This document shows, piece after piece, positions 45,461-55,774 of a stretch of DNA of 64,000 nucleotides. The position numbers and the translations under genes are program-made. Below the pieces are notes generated by a model. It made no database searches and had not been told where the DNA came from. It worked only from the letters and a program-made list of their open reading frames with translations. Source of the stretch: Monodelphis domestica (lineage: Eukaryota; Chordata; Mammalia; Didelphimorphia; Didelphidae); NCBI RefSeq assembly GCF_027887165.1, contig NC_077232.1, positions 18,368,755-18,432,754 of the forward strand, read 5' to 3'. Position 1 is the stretch's first letter. Each line of letters begins with the position of its first letter.

Positions 45461-46310
45461 CTTTAATCAAATCACTTAAAATCTAAGCCTCAGTTTCCAT
45501 ATGTTTAAAGGGCCCTAAGTGTGATTCATAATATTGTTTTATGGAATGAATGGTATATGTGTTCACACACCCAGATTTATACACCTAGATGCCACTAAAC
45601 AAGGATACACATAGTCATGATATAGAAATTGTAGCCATTATCCTTTTAAAGGAGGATGAGAAGCTACTTAACTTTTGAATGGTATAGTACTTGCAGAGCA
45701 AAGTCACTAAGTTGTTTGGAAAGTGTAATATTACCCCCCTCAACTACAGGGTTTGATTCTAAATGCTTAATAACAAGCTCTTCAGAAAAAAGTATATGAC
45801 AACAGTTTAAAAATTAGGCCTCATTAATATGTTTTCTAATGCTATGCAAAGTTTTATCAACAAAACAATTATTTCTTGACTTGTAGCATTTACTGATTTC
45901 TACACTTTTTTATACTCATACAAAATCTAATCATCTCTTTGTGAGCCAGTAAAAGCTGGATCCAGAACACTCCTACAGTAAGGCTAACATTTAGTAATGA
46001 ATACGAATTACAAATTCATCCTTTATGCCTGGAAAGAAATTTGAAAGATAATAAGGGAGAGAGAGGTCTTTCATTGTAATATCAGTGTAGCATCCTGATG
46101 CCAACCTCTATGGAAATTCAATTTTAACTAATAGGTTCTTTAGGTGCTTCACAGGTTTCCATGTCTGAATAGGGATTACTGTGAATTTTTCTTTAATATA
46201 TTTTGATTTTTTTCTATGGGAAGAAATAAAGGATTTCCACTATTTGTCAATTTCAATTATTTTATATGAGCTGGAGACCCATATTTGGAGGAACATAAGA
46301 ATTATTCCCA
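45461..46310. other. OR3 downstream flank, no gene seen
   Basis: Aligns with 11346-12190. Nothing coding. Confidence 0.55.
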
Positions 46311-46629
46311 CATTATGACCTTAGGTTCTGCAGTCAATATTTGTGAGCAAATTCTTGAAGTTAAGATACATATTATCCACCATCAAAACAAATTCCCTGA
46401 CCATTTGCCACTATTAAGACAGGATGTTAGCCTAGCTGAAGCAATAAGGCCACTTAATGAAGATAGAGAAAGCAGTAGATAGCAGATGGATCAAACCACC
46501 ATCATCACCATCTTCAATAGCATAAAATCTAAGAAACTCTTGGAGATGGCTATTATTTGCCATCCATAATTGCAGAAAGAAACTCATGTGGAAAAAAGAA
46601 CTACCAACTATTATTAAAAAATAATAAGA

Positions 46630-46745
46630 AGAACAACTTATATTTACATGGCACCTACTTTGTGCCAGGCACTGTGCTGTGTTCTTTATAAACATTAACT
46701 CATTTGATTCTCACAACATCCCTGGGAAATGAGTACTATCTGGGA
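46630..46745 (+). repeat. MIR-family SINE fragment
   Basis: 'TTTGTGCCAGGCACTGTGCTGTG' and 'CATTTGATTCTCACAACATCCC' follow the MIR core. It lies in the stretch unique to the second array (46315-46790). Confidence 0.8.
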
Positions 46746-47209
46746 GAATGAGAAACTATTTCCCTCGCTACAAGGACCAATCACTAATTAATTACTACTC
46801 AAAGGCACTAAGGAACATGGGAATAGTGGAAACTCTGAGGCTATCTACCCTGCTTTCAACACATTCCTTGAAGCCATTATCCAGGGGGAGTAGCTCTTCT
46901 GGAGATGTAATCTGGTAACTCTTTATCCAGATTCTGTACTCACTACCTTTTCTGTAACCAGTTCTACTGAAGACCTGATTAAAAAATATTCTTGCCACCA
47001 AAATATTGACCACTTAAAATGGTTGACCATTAGAAATATATATGTATTTTATTAATGAAATAAAAAATTATTAATATAAATGGAAATAACACTAAGGAAT
47101 ATGTGTCATCATGTGCTCAATTAAAGCAGTCTAGTCCATTATATGACATTTGCATCTGAAAAGTCCAATGTCATTTTCTTGATTCAATCTTAGCACTTGA
47201 GTGTAGGGG

Positions 47210-47295
47210 ACAGTTTTTTTTTCTCAATGTGTAACCTCAGAATTTGTCACAGTTGTTTCCACATAGTAGGCACTTAATAAATGCTTTTTTTATCA
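47210..47295 (+). repeat. L2/MIR-type 3' end
   Basis: C'1 copy of 13270-13350: 'CACATAGTAGGCACTTAATAAATGC'-like terminus. Confidence 0.65.
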
Positions 47296-47519
47296 TTCAA
47301 TTATTTAATATTACTTTTTATTTGTTAATACAACACAGAATGTAGTCCCATGATTCTATTGAAAAACATAATAGGCTTTACTGTACAGGAAAGTTACAAT
47401 TACTATTGCCAAGAGTGAATCTGAAAGTTTTTCAAATGTGCAATTTTCAAATTTTTGCAAATCAAATTTTTCAAAACAATTGAAGAATATCCCCTTAATT
47501 TCCAATTCATTTCCACCAG

Positions 47520-47705
47520 AAAAATAGCCATCTTTCAATTGATAAAAGTACAAAAGATATAAACAAACAATTTTTGGATGAAGAAATCAAAGTAATATAT
47601 AGAATTATTTAAAAATTGTCTAAATCATTTCATTAGAGAAATATAGACCAAAACAATTCTGATACAGTATCACACCCAAATTGATTAAAATGAAAACAGA
47701 GAAAA
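47520..47705 (+). repeat. L1 ORF2 C-terminal fragment
   Basis: C'1 copy of 13570-13780. Confidence 0.6.
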
Positions 47706-48549
47706 ATTACAAATGTTCAATGTAGGAACATTTTCTAACATAATCATTAAGGTCAATAGATTCAGGGAGGACTATCCCATGAACTTATTTGCTGTCTTGG
47801 GGGCTATGTATATTTTTATTCCACAGAGAGAAATATGAACACTTCAGATGACAGAACATGACTATAGTTATTACTAGATGAGTAATGAGAAGCCAAAAAG
47901 ACGCACAAGCATTCTCATTTCCTAACAGAACATAAGGAAGAGAAATTTGTTTATAATTAGGACTGTGGGATGTGGACCCCATAAAAGATCCAGGAAATAT
48001 AGTGAGGCATTCAGAAACTTCTGTATCACTGGTTAGATTCATGAACTCTGAAATAATTTAACTAAAACCTTCATTAAGGGAGAGGTTTTAATTATCTGCA
48101 GTTTTATTGATGTATTCTTTTTTCCTCTTTAAAAAACAAGACTCCAGCTATTGAAATCTACCAATGTTTAACCAAGGAAGGGATTAATTAAGGTTAATAA
48201 TTCACTAGAAAGAAATAAAAAATATGGTAACTATATTTATAAGTTTATTAAGCAACCTGAATGTAATGTATTTAGCTATTTCCCCTGTAGCCTCAATTTA
48301 ACTGTATTCCTATAAATTCTTATGAACTATTAAGCCTTCATTTTCCATTACAGTGTTGTCCTTTTCAGGCAAAGGGCCTCTGTACCATTCAACTCACCAC
48401 TGGGAAGGTGAGTGTCCTTCAAAAAGAAATCTTGTATACCATATGACTGTAATGGGAAGATGAATCCTCTAATTCTATTCTGTTGTCTTATTCAGGTAGA
48501 GGGCAGACTAAATAGAATAAAGATTGTCAGACTACCTCTGATCTTCAGT

Positions 48550-50690
48550 TTTAGTTTGGTTTAGTGGTAGTCTCTCTCTGACCGAGAATGACAATTGTCT
48601 TTGTGCATTATCATTCTAGTTCTAGTTGCTTTGGTGTAATGCCAGCCCACTTCAAGTTTGACTTTAGCTGATCCTTGAATCTTTTCTTTGGTCGGCCTTG
48701 TTTCCTGACTCCAACTGACAGTTCACCATAGAATACCTGTCTTGGTATTCGCTGTGGGTCCATGCGGATGACGTGTCCAGACCATCGTAGCTGGGCTTTG
48801 AGGACCAGGACTTCGATGCTGGTGGAGTTGGCTCTGTCGAGAACTTCCTGGTTGGTGATTCGGTCCTGCCATCGGATCCTCATGATTGACCGGAGGGAGC
48901 GTTGGTGGAATTGCTCCAGCTGTTTCACGTGCTTCCGTACAGTGTCCATGTCTCGCAACCATACAGGAGTGAGCTGAGGACCACTGCGTTATACACTTTG
49001 AGCTTCGTTGCAGTGCTTACACCTCTGTGTTGGGGGACTTTGCAGCGCAGCCACCCGAGTGCCTGGCTGGCCTTTTGGATCCTGGCATTAATCTCATGGT
49101 CTAGGTCAGGCCAAACAGTTTTGTTGCGGTGGAGAACCTGTCCACAATGGTTTGAAGATGATTTTTTTGGTGGGCCATGAGAGCACAGTCATCTGCAAAG
49201 AGAGCTTTCAGGATGAGTCTTTCTGTTGTCTTTGTTTTTGCAGTCAGGTGGCAAAAGTTGAATAGTGAGCCATCCAGTTGGTATTTGATGTAGACACCCA
49301 GATCTAGATCCATCACAGTATGTTGTAATTCTTGGGTGAAGTATAGATTGAATAGTACCGGAGCAAGGACACAGCCTTGTTTCACGTCATTGGAGATGTT
49401 GAAGCCATTGGAAGTCTCTCCACCAGATAGGACTTCCCCTGTCATGTCGACATGAAAGAGCTGGATCAGTTTGATGAATTTTGCTGGGCAACCGAGCTTG
49501 CTAAGGATCACCCACAATGCGTCCCTGTTCACTGTGTCGAACGCCTTTGTCAGGTCTATGAAGACAATGTAGATATTCAGGTTCTACTCAAGGCTGAACC
49601 GCCTCACCCCCACTGGTGGGGCTGGGGCAGTGGTGACGAGGCCCCTGCCCTGGTGGCTCGAGAGGGGTCCCCTCACCGTGTGGGCCAGCAGGACCCCGTC
49701 GGTGTTGGTCCACTCTCTTGAGTGAGCGTCTTCCCTCTGAGACTGGGAATTGGGGTTGGCGTGGCTGGCCGGGTGTGCCTTGGTCAGCTCGTCCCTAATG
49801 CCCCAAGGGGTTGGGGTGAAAACTCCCACGCTCTTCCCCTCTGTGCGGTACTAGCCTGCTTTTGGGGTATGGGAGGCCTTTCTGCCCCCATCCTGTCCAG
49901 GGTACCTAGCTAGTTTTGGCAGGGAGGTTTAAAGATTCGGGGGTTGCCCTCCACTCCCCAGCGGGGTCGGTTCCGTCTCCGCCCTCTTCCGGTCTCGGGC
50001 CCCTCCTCTTGCCGCGTGCCCTGTCCACCGGTCTTGTGGCTAGAGGTTGGGGTTTGGTGCCCCCAAGATGGGAAGGGTGGGTCTGGGGAGTCTTGGGGTG
50101 ACCACCCTCTGGGTTTGCTGGATGGACCAGTGGGAAGAGGAGCTGCCTGGCTCGGACTTCTCCCATTCTCCAGTGTGGTTCTGGGTTCGGGTCCTGGTCG
50201 TGGGGGACCGCCCACCCACTCTCACTGAGTCATACTCCACGTGGAGGCCGAGTCAACGGTTTTCCATGCTCCCCTGGCCTTCTAGGGGAGAAGTGCTCCC
50301 ACCTGCCGCGTTGTTCCGTGTGGAGTGTATGGGGTGTTCAGGAAGGGGTAGTATCTCTGGTATCTCTGGTATGGAGGACTTGTCGTGCCCTCCTAGGGAA
50401 GCTCTCCAGCCTCTGACCCCCCACCTGACACCCAGCTCTCACTGGTGGCTTCCAGTAGCTGCTAGCATGCGGCAGCAGCCACACCCCGGGCAATGGCTTC
50501 GACAGGCCGGCTAAACCTTGTGAGGGTAGCCATCAGGTCCTCGACCCCTGGTGAACCAGGGATTTTCTTACCCAGCATGTGAAGACTGCTTCGGCGGAAC
50601 AGACGGAAGAAACCAATAAGAAGATTCAATGGCTGAGATGGGAAAGCAACAAAGCACTGTGGAGTGCTTAGGGTGTGTTGGAGCACAAAA
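48550..50690 (-). mobile_element. Internally deleted LINE with GC-rich 5' region
   Basis: A 2141-bp insert flanked by a perfect 10-bp duplication GATCTTCAGT (48540-48549 and 50691-50700). Block C has the empty site at about 14620. Read on the minus strand, a GC-rich 5' portion (50690-49600) leads directly into the RT palm (VFIDLTKAFDTVNRDALW, then VKQGCVLAPVLFNLYF, then LFADDCALMAH). After a further gap comes the C-terminus (FHQRSLRSIMRIRWQD, LRWSGHVIRMDP, FYGELSVGVRKQGRPKKR). The endonuclease, RT N-terminus and final zinc finger are missing. It ends in ACTACCACTAAACC. It cannot encode a working enzyme. Same family as 18104-18756; clade uncertain. Confidence 0.85.
49590..50690. other. GC-rich island (putative LINE 5' region)
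   Basis: Conspicuously GC-rich against AT-rich surroundings. Several overlapping open frames of 60-155 codons occur on both strands, as expected from GC-rich DNA with few stops, and none resembles a protein. It sits at the 5' end of the LINE on the minus strand and could be its 5' UTR/promoter or captured foreign DNA. Confidence 0.6.
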
Positions 50691-51039
50691 GATCTTCAGT
50701 AACATTGTAGGAAATCATTATGAGTGGACAAAGATACAGATTTCACTTGAAAATCATGGATCCAGCAATTTTTTGGAATAAATTAATTAATGGAGAACTT
50801 GGAATGGGTATTCCAAAACAGGCTGAAATCTACTGGGATGTTGAAAATTCTTATTCTAAATGTAATGACGTGGTTTGAAATTATGTAATGAGAAATCTAT
50901 AGGCCTAGTCTATACCATTGCTCTTATTCATTATAATTCTTTAAGCCTGTTTTCTAATTCTATTATGTATATTGATATAGCCAAATCAACTTCCAAATGG
51001 AGGTATAAGCTGGTGAAAAAGTATTTTTTTTTAAAGGAA

Positions 51040-51245
51040 GATGACTGGGAGCAGCTGGTGACTCAGTGGGTTGAGAGTCAGGCCTAGAGATAGGAGTTCC
51101 TAGATTCAAATCTGGCCTCAGACACTTCTGAGCTATGTGACCCCAGGCAAGTCACTTAACCCACATTGCCTAGCCCTTTCCTCTCTTTGGCCTTGGAGCC
51201 AATACACAGTATTGACTCCAAGATGGAAGGTAAGGTTTTTTAAAA
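51040..51245 (+). repeat. SINE1 (marsupial tRNA-derived)
   Basis: 'GCAGCTGGTGACTCAGTGGG', 'GAGAGTCAGGCCTAGAGA', 'CAAATCTGGCCTCAGACAC', 'AGGCAAGTCACTTAACCC', 'GCCAATACACAGTATTGAC' and 'AAGATGGAAGGTAAGG', then an (AAT)n tail to 51265. A copy is at 56950-57165; C lacks it at about 14985. Confidence 0.95.
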
Positions 51246-51744
51246 AAATTAATAATAATAATAATAAAGCAATATGACTAAACAACATTTCATGAGGGAA
51301 TATATGACAGTCTCCATTAGGTCTTCTCCTCAAATAGAAAAAAGCCAAAGGCAACCCATAGAGTTTTCTTTCACAGTTTTTCAATCAATCTCTTTAACTC
51401 TTTATTCATACTCTATTTCTTTCCTGAAGACTGAGGAGAGTAAGGAATATGAAACCTTGGATTAATTGCAAAAGTAGCATAAACTCTAGCCAGGATAGTA
51501 TCTGTAATATGTGAACCACAATCAGAATCTATCTGAACAGAGGGTCCACACTTTGAAAAATTTCTCTTAATTTCATAGAGGTTGTCTCTCCTTTTGAATT
51601 TGAAAAAAGACTCCATACATCTAATTAATTGGTCAACTTTAACAAGGCAATGCTTTAAATTTCCCACTTTAGAAATACTGAGGAAATCAATTTGCATATT
51701 ATTAAAGGGTTGATAAGTGAGAGGATGACTAGCCTATGCCATAT

Positions 51745-51885
51745 TTTTTTATAACCCTTACCTTCCCTCTTGGAGCCAATACACAGTATTGACTCCAAGG
51801 CAGAAGAGTGGTAAGGGCTAGGCAATGGGGGTCAAGTGACTTGCCCAGGGTCACACAGCTGGGAAGTGTCTGAGGCCAGATATGC
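51745..51885 (-). repeat. SINE1 fragment, C'1 only
   Basis: Reverse complement of SINE1: 'CTTGGAGCCAATACACAGTA', 'GGCAATGGGGGTCAAGTGAC', 'GGGTCACACAGCTGGGAAGT'. It is absent from C (about 15450) and C'2 (about 57655), so it inserted after the C'1/C'2 split. Confidence 0.9.
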
Positions 51886-52769
51886 CATATTTTTAGAAGC
51901 ATTTTGGTTAAAATAACAACTAAGCACCTATTTTTTGATGGAGCCAGAATAGTTACAAATTTGAGAGTTAGAATGAATTAGTGCAGTGTTTCCCATTTAG
52001 TGCTTCACAAACTCTTTAGGACTTTACAAGGATAGTCCAAGGCATTTGGGTTAACCAAATGTTTTTCTTTCCATAATCAGTAAGCAATATATCAATTAAA
52101 TTAAAAATCTTTTCTTCTGTGACAAGCATGCACATGATTGAAGCAATTTAGTCTTTTTTCTGCAGTAGTTAGAAATTGTTATAATCATGTTAATATCAAT
52201 TTGAAGGTTTATGAAAATATTACATCAAAATATTTCACTGTTCATGATAAAATTGTTGGGTACTTTCAGTTTTTCAGCTTTTCATGTTCCCAAATTGCCC
52301 CAAGGATTCTGCATTTGAATGCAAACTGATTCCCTTATGTAGGTCACAACCAGAAGCATTCTCATCTCTTTATTCTAAAGAGTATTCTAGAATAGCTCCC
52401 TTGGTTCCTTCTATCACCATGGAATCATACTTAATAATCCAAGAAATCTTGTGACATATTATGGAGAGAGTGTGAAGTTTCCTGTTGTTCATTCAGTCCA
52501 AATATCAGGTGGTTTGGGAAGCAGATTCATGGGACATTCTCATTACAAGCCTTCTTGAAACCATCATTAGACCATTTCAAATTTTCCACTGAGAGAAACT
52601 TCATATTGCCTCTCACTTCGGTATTTTTATAATTTTGAAACTTCCCAAAGTTGTAAATTTCCTATCTACAACAATCATCTTTAAATGTTATTGTTCCTCC
52701 ATTAGCAAATGTTTAAATGATCTATTGAGGAACACTGATCAGTCATTCCATAGAATTTCATTGAGACTA

Positions 52770-53025
52770 TAACCAGTTATATAGCACCTAGTATATGCCA
52801 GGCACTGCGTTAAGTGTGTTACAAAAACAAGGGCATTTGATCCTCACAACATCCAGAGGAGACTGGAACTTTTATTAATACCATTTTAAAGTTGAGAGCA
52901 CTGAAGCACACAGAAGTGAAATGATTAGCCCAAGGCTACACAGCTAGTGTCTGAGAATGGTTTTGAAATGAGATATTGCTGACTCCAGGCTAAATGCCCT
53001 TTGCAGTGTGTCCAGACTCTGCCTT
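52770..53025 (+). repeat. MIR-family SINE
   Basis: C'1 copy of 16290-16545. Confidence 0.85.
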
Positions 53026-53169
53026 TAAGAAAATAGTAATACCTAAAGACATTTTTTCCCTATCAAACTTAGGTTATATTTAAATATTGGTAAAAGAAAG
53101 CAATATTTGAGATTGAACTTTAAGGACATTTCTTATTCTTTATCCCCTACCTTCTAGATGAAGGCTATG

Positions 53170-53250
53170 TTTTTCGTCTTTTTGTATTCTCAGCACATAG
53201 AACAGTGCTTTGCACATAATAAGAGCTTATTAAATATTGTTGACTTCATA
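53170..53250 (+). repeat. L2 3' end
   Basis: C'1 copy of 16690-16775. Confidence 0.75.
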
Positions 53251-53265
53251 ATCATTACACAGTAG

Positions 53266-54391
53266 TGTTAGATTTAAAATAGTTTTGAGCTTTAAATAGT
53301 TGTAGATAAGAGAGTGGGAGCCATAAACTGTGATAATTAAAATGTTTGGGAGCAAGGGAAATATATAACAATTATGACCACTGAAATATGTTTTCTACTG
53401 TGTCTTGGTTTTATATAAATATAAGATGGTCCCCAGGGAATATATTCCCAATTTATGAATATGCCCAAGCCAACTGGGTTTTGTAGAGAATTTTAATTTA
53501 TAATACACTGATTAATCAATAGAAAAAGAGAGAAAATAAGAAAGGAATAAGAATGAAGGGTCTCAAGCCAATAAGGCCTAGACCTCAGTCCTAAGAGATA
53601 AATCAGTCAGTTGTTTTTCTCACTCACCCAAGATCTCTCTAGGTAAGGCTTCTCATGCCAACCTCAGGCTCGACCTTCAAGAGAGCCTCCTTTCAAGAAA
53701 TGTTTCCAGAGAGTTCTCCTCCTGACTCCTCCTGAGTTCTCCTTCCACAGCCTCCTTCAAGACCTCTCCAGGAGCTCTCCCTCCAGGACCTCTCTCCTCT
53801 CAGACCTCCTTCAGAGCATCAACTCCTCAGTCCTCCTTCAGAGCAACCTCCTCAGTCCTCAGACCCCGCTATCTTTAAGGAAACAATCTAAGTTCCCTCC
53901 CCTCAGTTCTCACATCTACCAAGCACTGTCGATGTCTCCCCTGTGCCAATGGTGGCTCTAGCTTAACCCAGGACCGCCCAGAGGTCTGCCCCCTTTGCAC
54001 ATGTCTGTTGAAGGTCATATTCTCAAATAATTAAATCTTGATCTTTGCTGCAGCCCTTCCTAAATCCTGTTACTCTGAGTAGGGTGGAGATTGTAGTTTC
54101 CAAGACCTGATTCTGCCATTCCAAGTATCTCTATTGTATCAATTCTAAAAATTCATGACTCAAAGAACTTCCTGTTCTATGCTTAAGCGTAGGTCAAAGC
54201 CCTTTCCATTGTTTAGCAAAAGGTTTCTGTACTAAAGTAGTCTTAAGTAGGGAGGAGAAGGATCCTCCCATGCCAAGGAGTTTCATATTCCAATAGAGTT
54301 CTTACTATCAGTAGGAAATTTTTCAAGTATGAAATTTCCCAATGGGAGAAATTTCCAACATTCATAAGTCTAAGAAATTTTAAGGTTTACA
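53266..54391 (-). mobile_element. Solo LTR (ERV1-like), C'1 only
   Basis: 1126 bp, flanked by a perfect GTAG duplication (53262-53265 and 54392-54395). The reverse complement starts TGTAAACCTTAAAATTTC exactly like the LTR at 44429 and ends ATCTAACA. Block C shows the empty site at about 16790. The different target duplications and opposite orientations show these two LTRs are independent insertions, not the ends of one provirus. Confidence 0.8.
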
Positions 54392-54654
54392 GTAGACAAA
54401 GCAAATTGTTCATTTATTTTCAGTGATTGGTTAGGAAGCTAAATTAAAAATAAATAATTCCTCTTTTCCACAAATAAATTATGAGATTGTCCTACTATTT
54501 TCTATCTCATATTTTTATGAGCAAATAGAGCATATGTATGTTCACAGAAGACTATTAACTCTGCTTGGTGGGCTTGCCAAGCCCTTTTCAGGCCTGCTCT
54601 CCTCCTTTAGGCTTGGATAACTTTGGAAGGGAGAATAAGGTAGAAGACTATAGA

Positions 54655-55262
54655 AGTGGAAAGATGATATCTGTAACCTTTAATTTTTCTAGCAGTATTA
54701 GGGCAGTTAGAAAGAATATTCATAGACAAAGGATATGGAAGTAAGCTGAATATGATGACACAATATGCAAAAATACTATGGGTGAACTAGAATATTAAAC
54801 TGAGAGGAAAAGGAAGTGGTGGAATGGGGGTAATTTATCTTCTTTAAAAAGGTGGGAAAATATTACAATGGAAGGCAATATGAGGGTGATGTCAGGCAAT
54901 GGTTAAACTTTACTCTCATTGTAATTGGCTAAGTGCAAATAACAACAATACTTATTTTGATATAGAATCCTTCCTGACCCTTTGTAAGCATTGAAATAAT
55001 ATTTCTACCCAGATGTATATTATATAAAGTTTATTAGAAAGCATAGCCAAACATTCTTCTAAGTAACCTGACCATGTGTTGCTTGGCCTGCCAGTCTTTT
55101 CCTCTTTTCCCTTCATGTGCCTTCTCTGTTCCAACTTCTTTCTTCTTCATTCTCTTTTTACTTCTCCCTCCCCTCAAGCCCCAAACCTTGACTTTTATTG
55201 ACTTACAACATGTACATGGATGGAAACCTGGCATACAGGTCAAGCTTCTCAGGAGGGGGAGG
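54655..55262. repeat. A-type flank piece at the C'1/C'2 junction
   Basis: 'CTGTAACCTTTAATTTTTCTAGCAG' through 'TCTCAGGAGGGGGAGG' matches 7160-7770 and 41205-41800 (L1 5' region plus the unidentified segment). It joins C'1 on the left and C'2 on the right. Confidence 0.8.
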
Positions 55263-55579
55263 CAGAATGGTTTTCTTTTTTTCAATGTGTAACCTCTGAA
55301 TTTGTCACAGCACTTCGCACATAGTAGGGACAGAATAAATGCTTTTTTATCATTCACTTATTTATTATTACTTTTTATCATCAATACAACATGGAAGGTA
55401 GTCACATGATTCTCCTCACTAAACACAATAGGCTTCATCGTACAGTAAAGTTACAATTATTATTGCCAAGAGTGAATAGAAAGTTTTGAACAATTTGAAT
55501 TTTTGCAAGTTTTTGCAAAACAAATTTTGCAAAACAATTGATGGATATCCCTTCAATTTCCAATTCATTACCAACAGAA

Positions 55580-55770
55580 AGATAGCCATCTTCCAATTGA
55601 TAAATTACAAACAATGTAAATAAACAATTCATGGATGAAGAAATCAGTCATATATAGAATTAGTTTAAAAGTGGTCTAAATAATTTCATTAGAGAAATAT
55701 AGACCAAAATATTTTTGTGTCAGTATCACACCCAAATTTACTAAAATGAAAAAAGAGAAAAATTACAAAT
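55580..55770 (+). repeat. L1 ORF2 C-terminal fragment
   Basis: C'2 copy of 13570-13780. Confidence 0.6.
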
Positions 55771-55774
55771 GTTC

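Larger units (their letters stand above)
31970..46310. repeat. Segmental duplication unit A' (contains OR3)
   Basis: Co-linear copy of A (1-12190). The offset grows from 31969 at the left edge to 32852 at the env relic and 33228 at the receptor, reflecting copy-specific insertions. It lacks the A-only LTR and A-only L1, and has its own LTR at 44429. Confidence 0.88.
47705..51720 (-). mobile_element. Endogenous retrovirus fossil with integrase core, interrupted
   Basis: Minus-strand relic co-linear with 13780-15480. The 51413-51697 stretch resembles a retroviral integrase catalytic core, with features such as QIDFLSISKVGN, QIDSDCGSHIT and a HIPYSPQSSGK ending, which point to a gammaretrovirus-like family. 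The low-coordinate end is env-type. It is broken in several places. A LINE (48550-50690) and a SINE1 (51040-51245) are inserted in it. No flanking LTR pair was recognised. Confidence 0.7.
46790..54655. repeat. Segmental duplication block C'1
   Basis: Co-linear with C (12820-17035) but enlarged by a LINE (48550-50690), two SINE1s and an LTR. It breaks off within 'GAAGACTATAGAA' at about 54655 and joins a piece of A-type flank. Confidence 0.85.

Noticed and set aside
49910-50514. Open frames of 60-155 codons on both strands in the GC-rich island
   Set aside because: They overlap in several frames, have low-complexity proline/glycine/serine composition and no family resemblance. GC-rich DNA with few stops explains them.
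44429-54391. A provirus bounded by the two related LTRs
   Set aside because: They are in opposite orientation with different target duplications, and the DNA between is ordinary duplicated flank, so they are separate solo LTRs.
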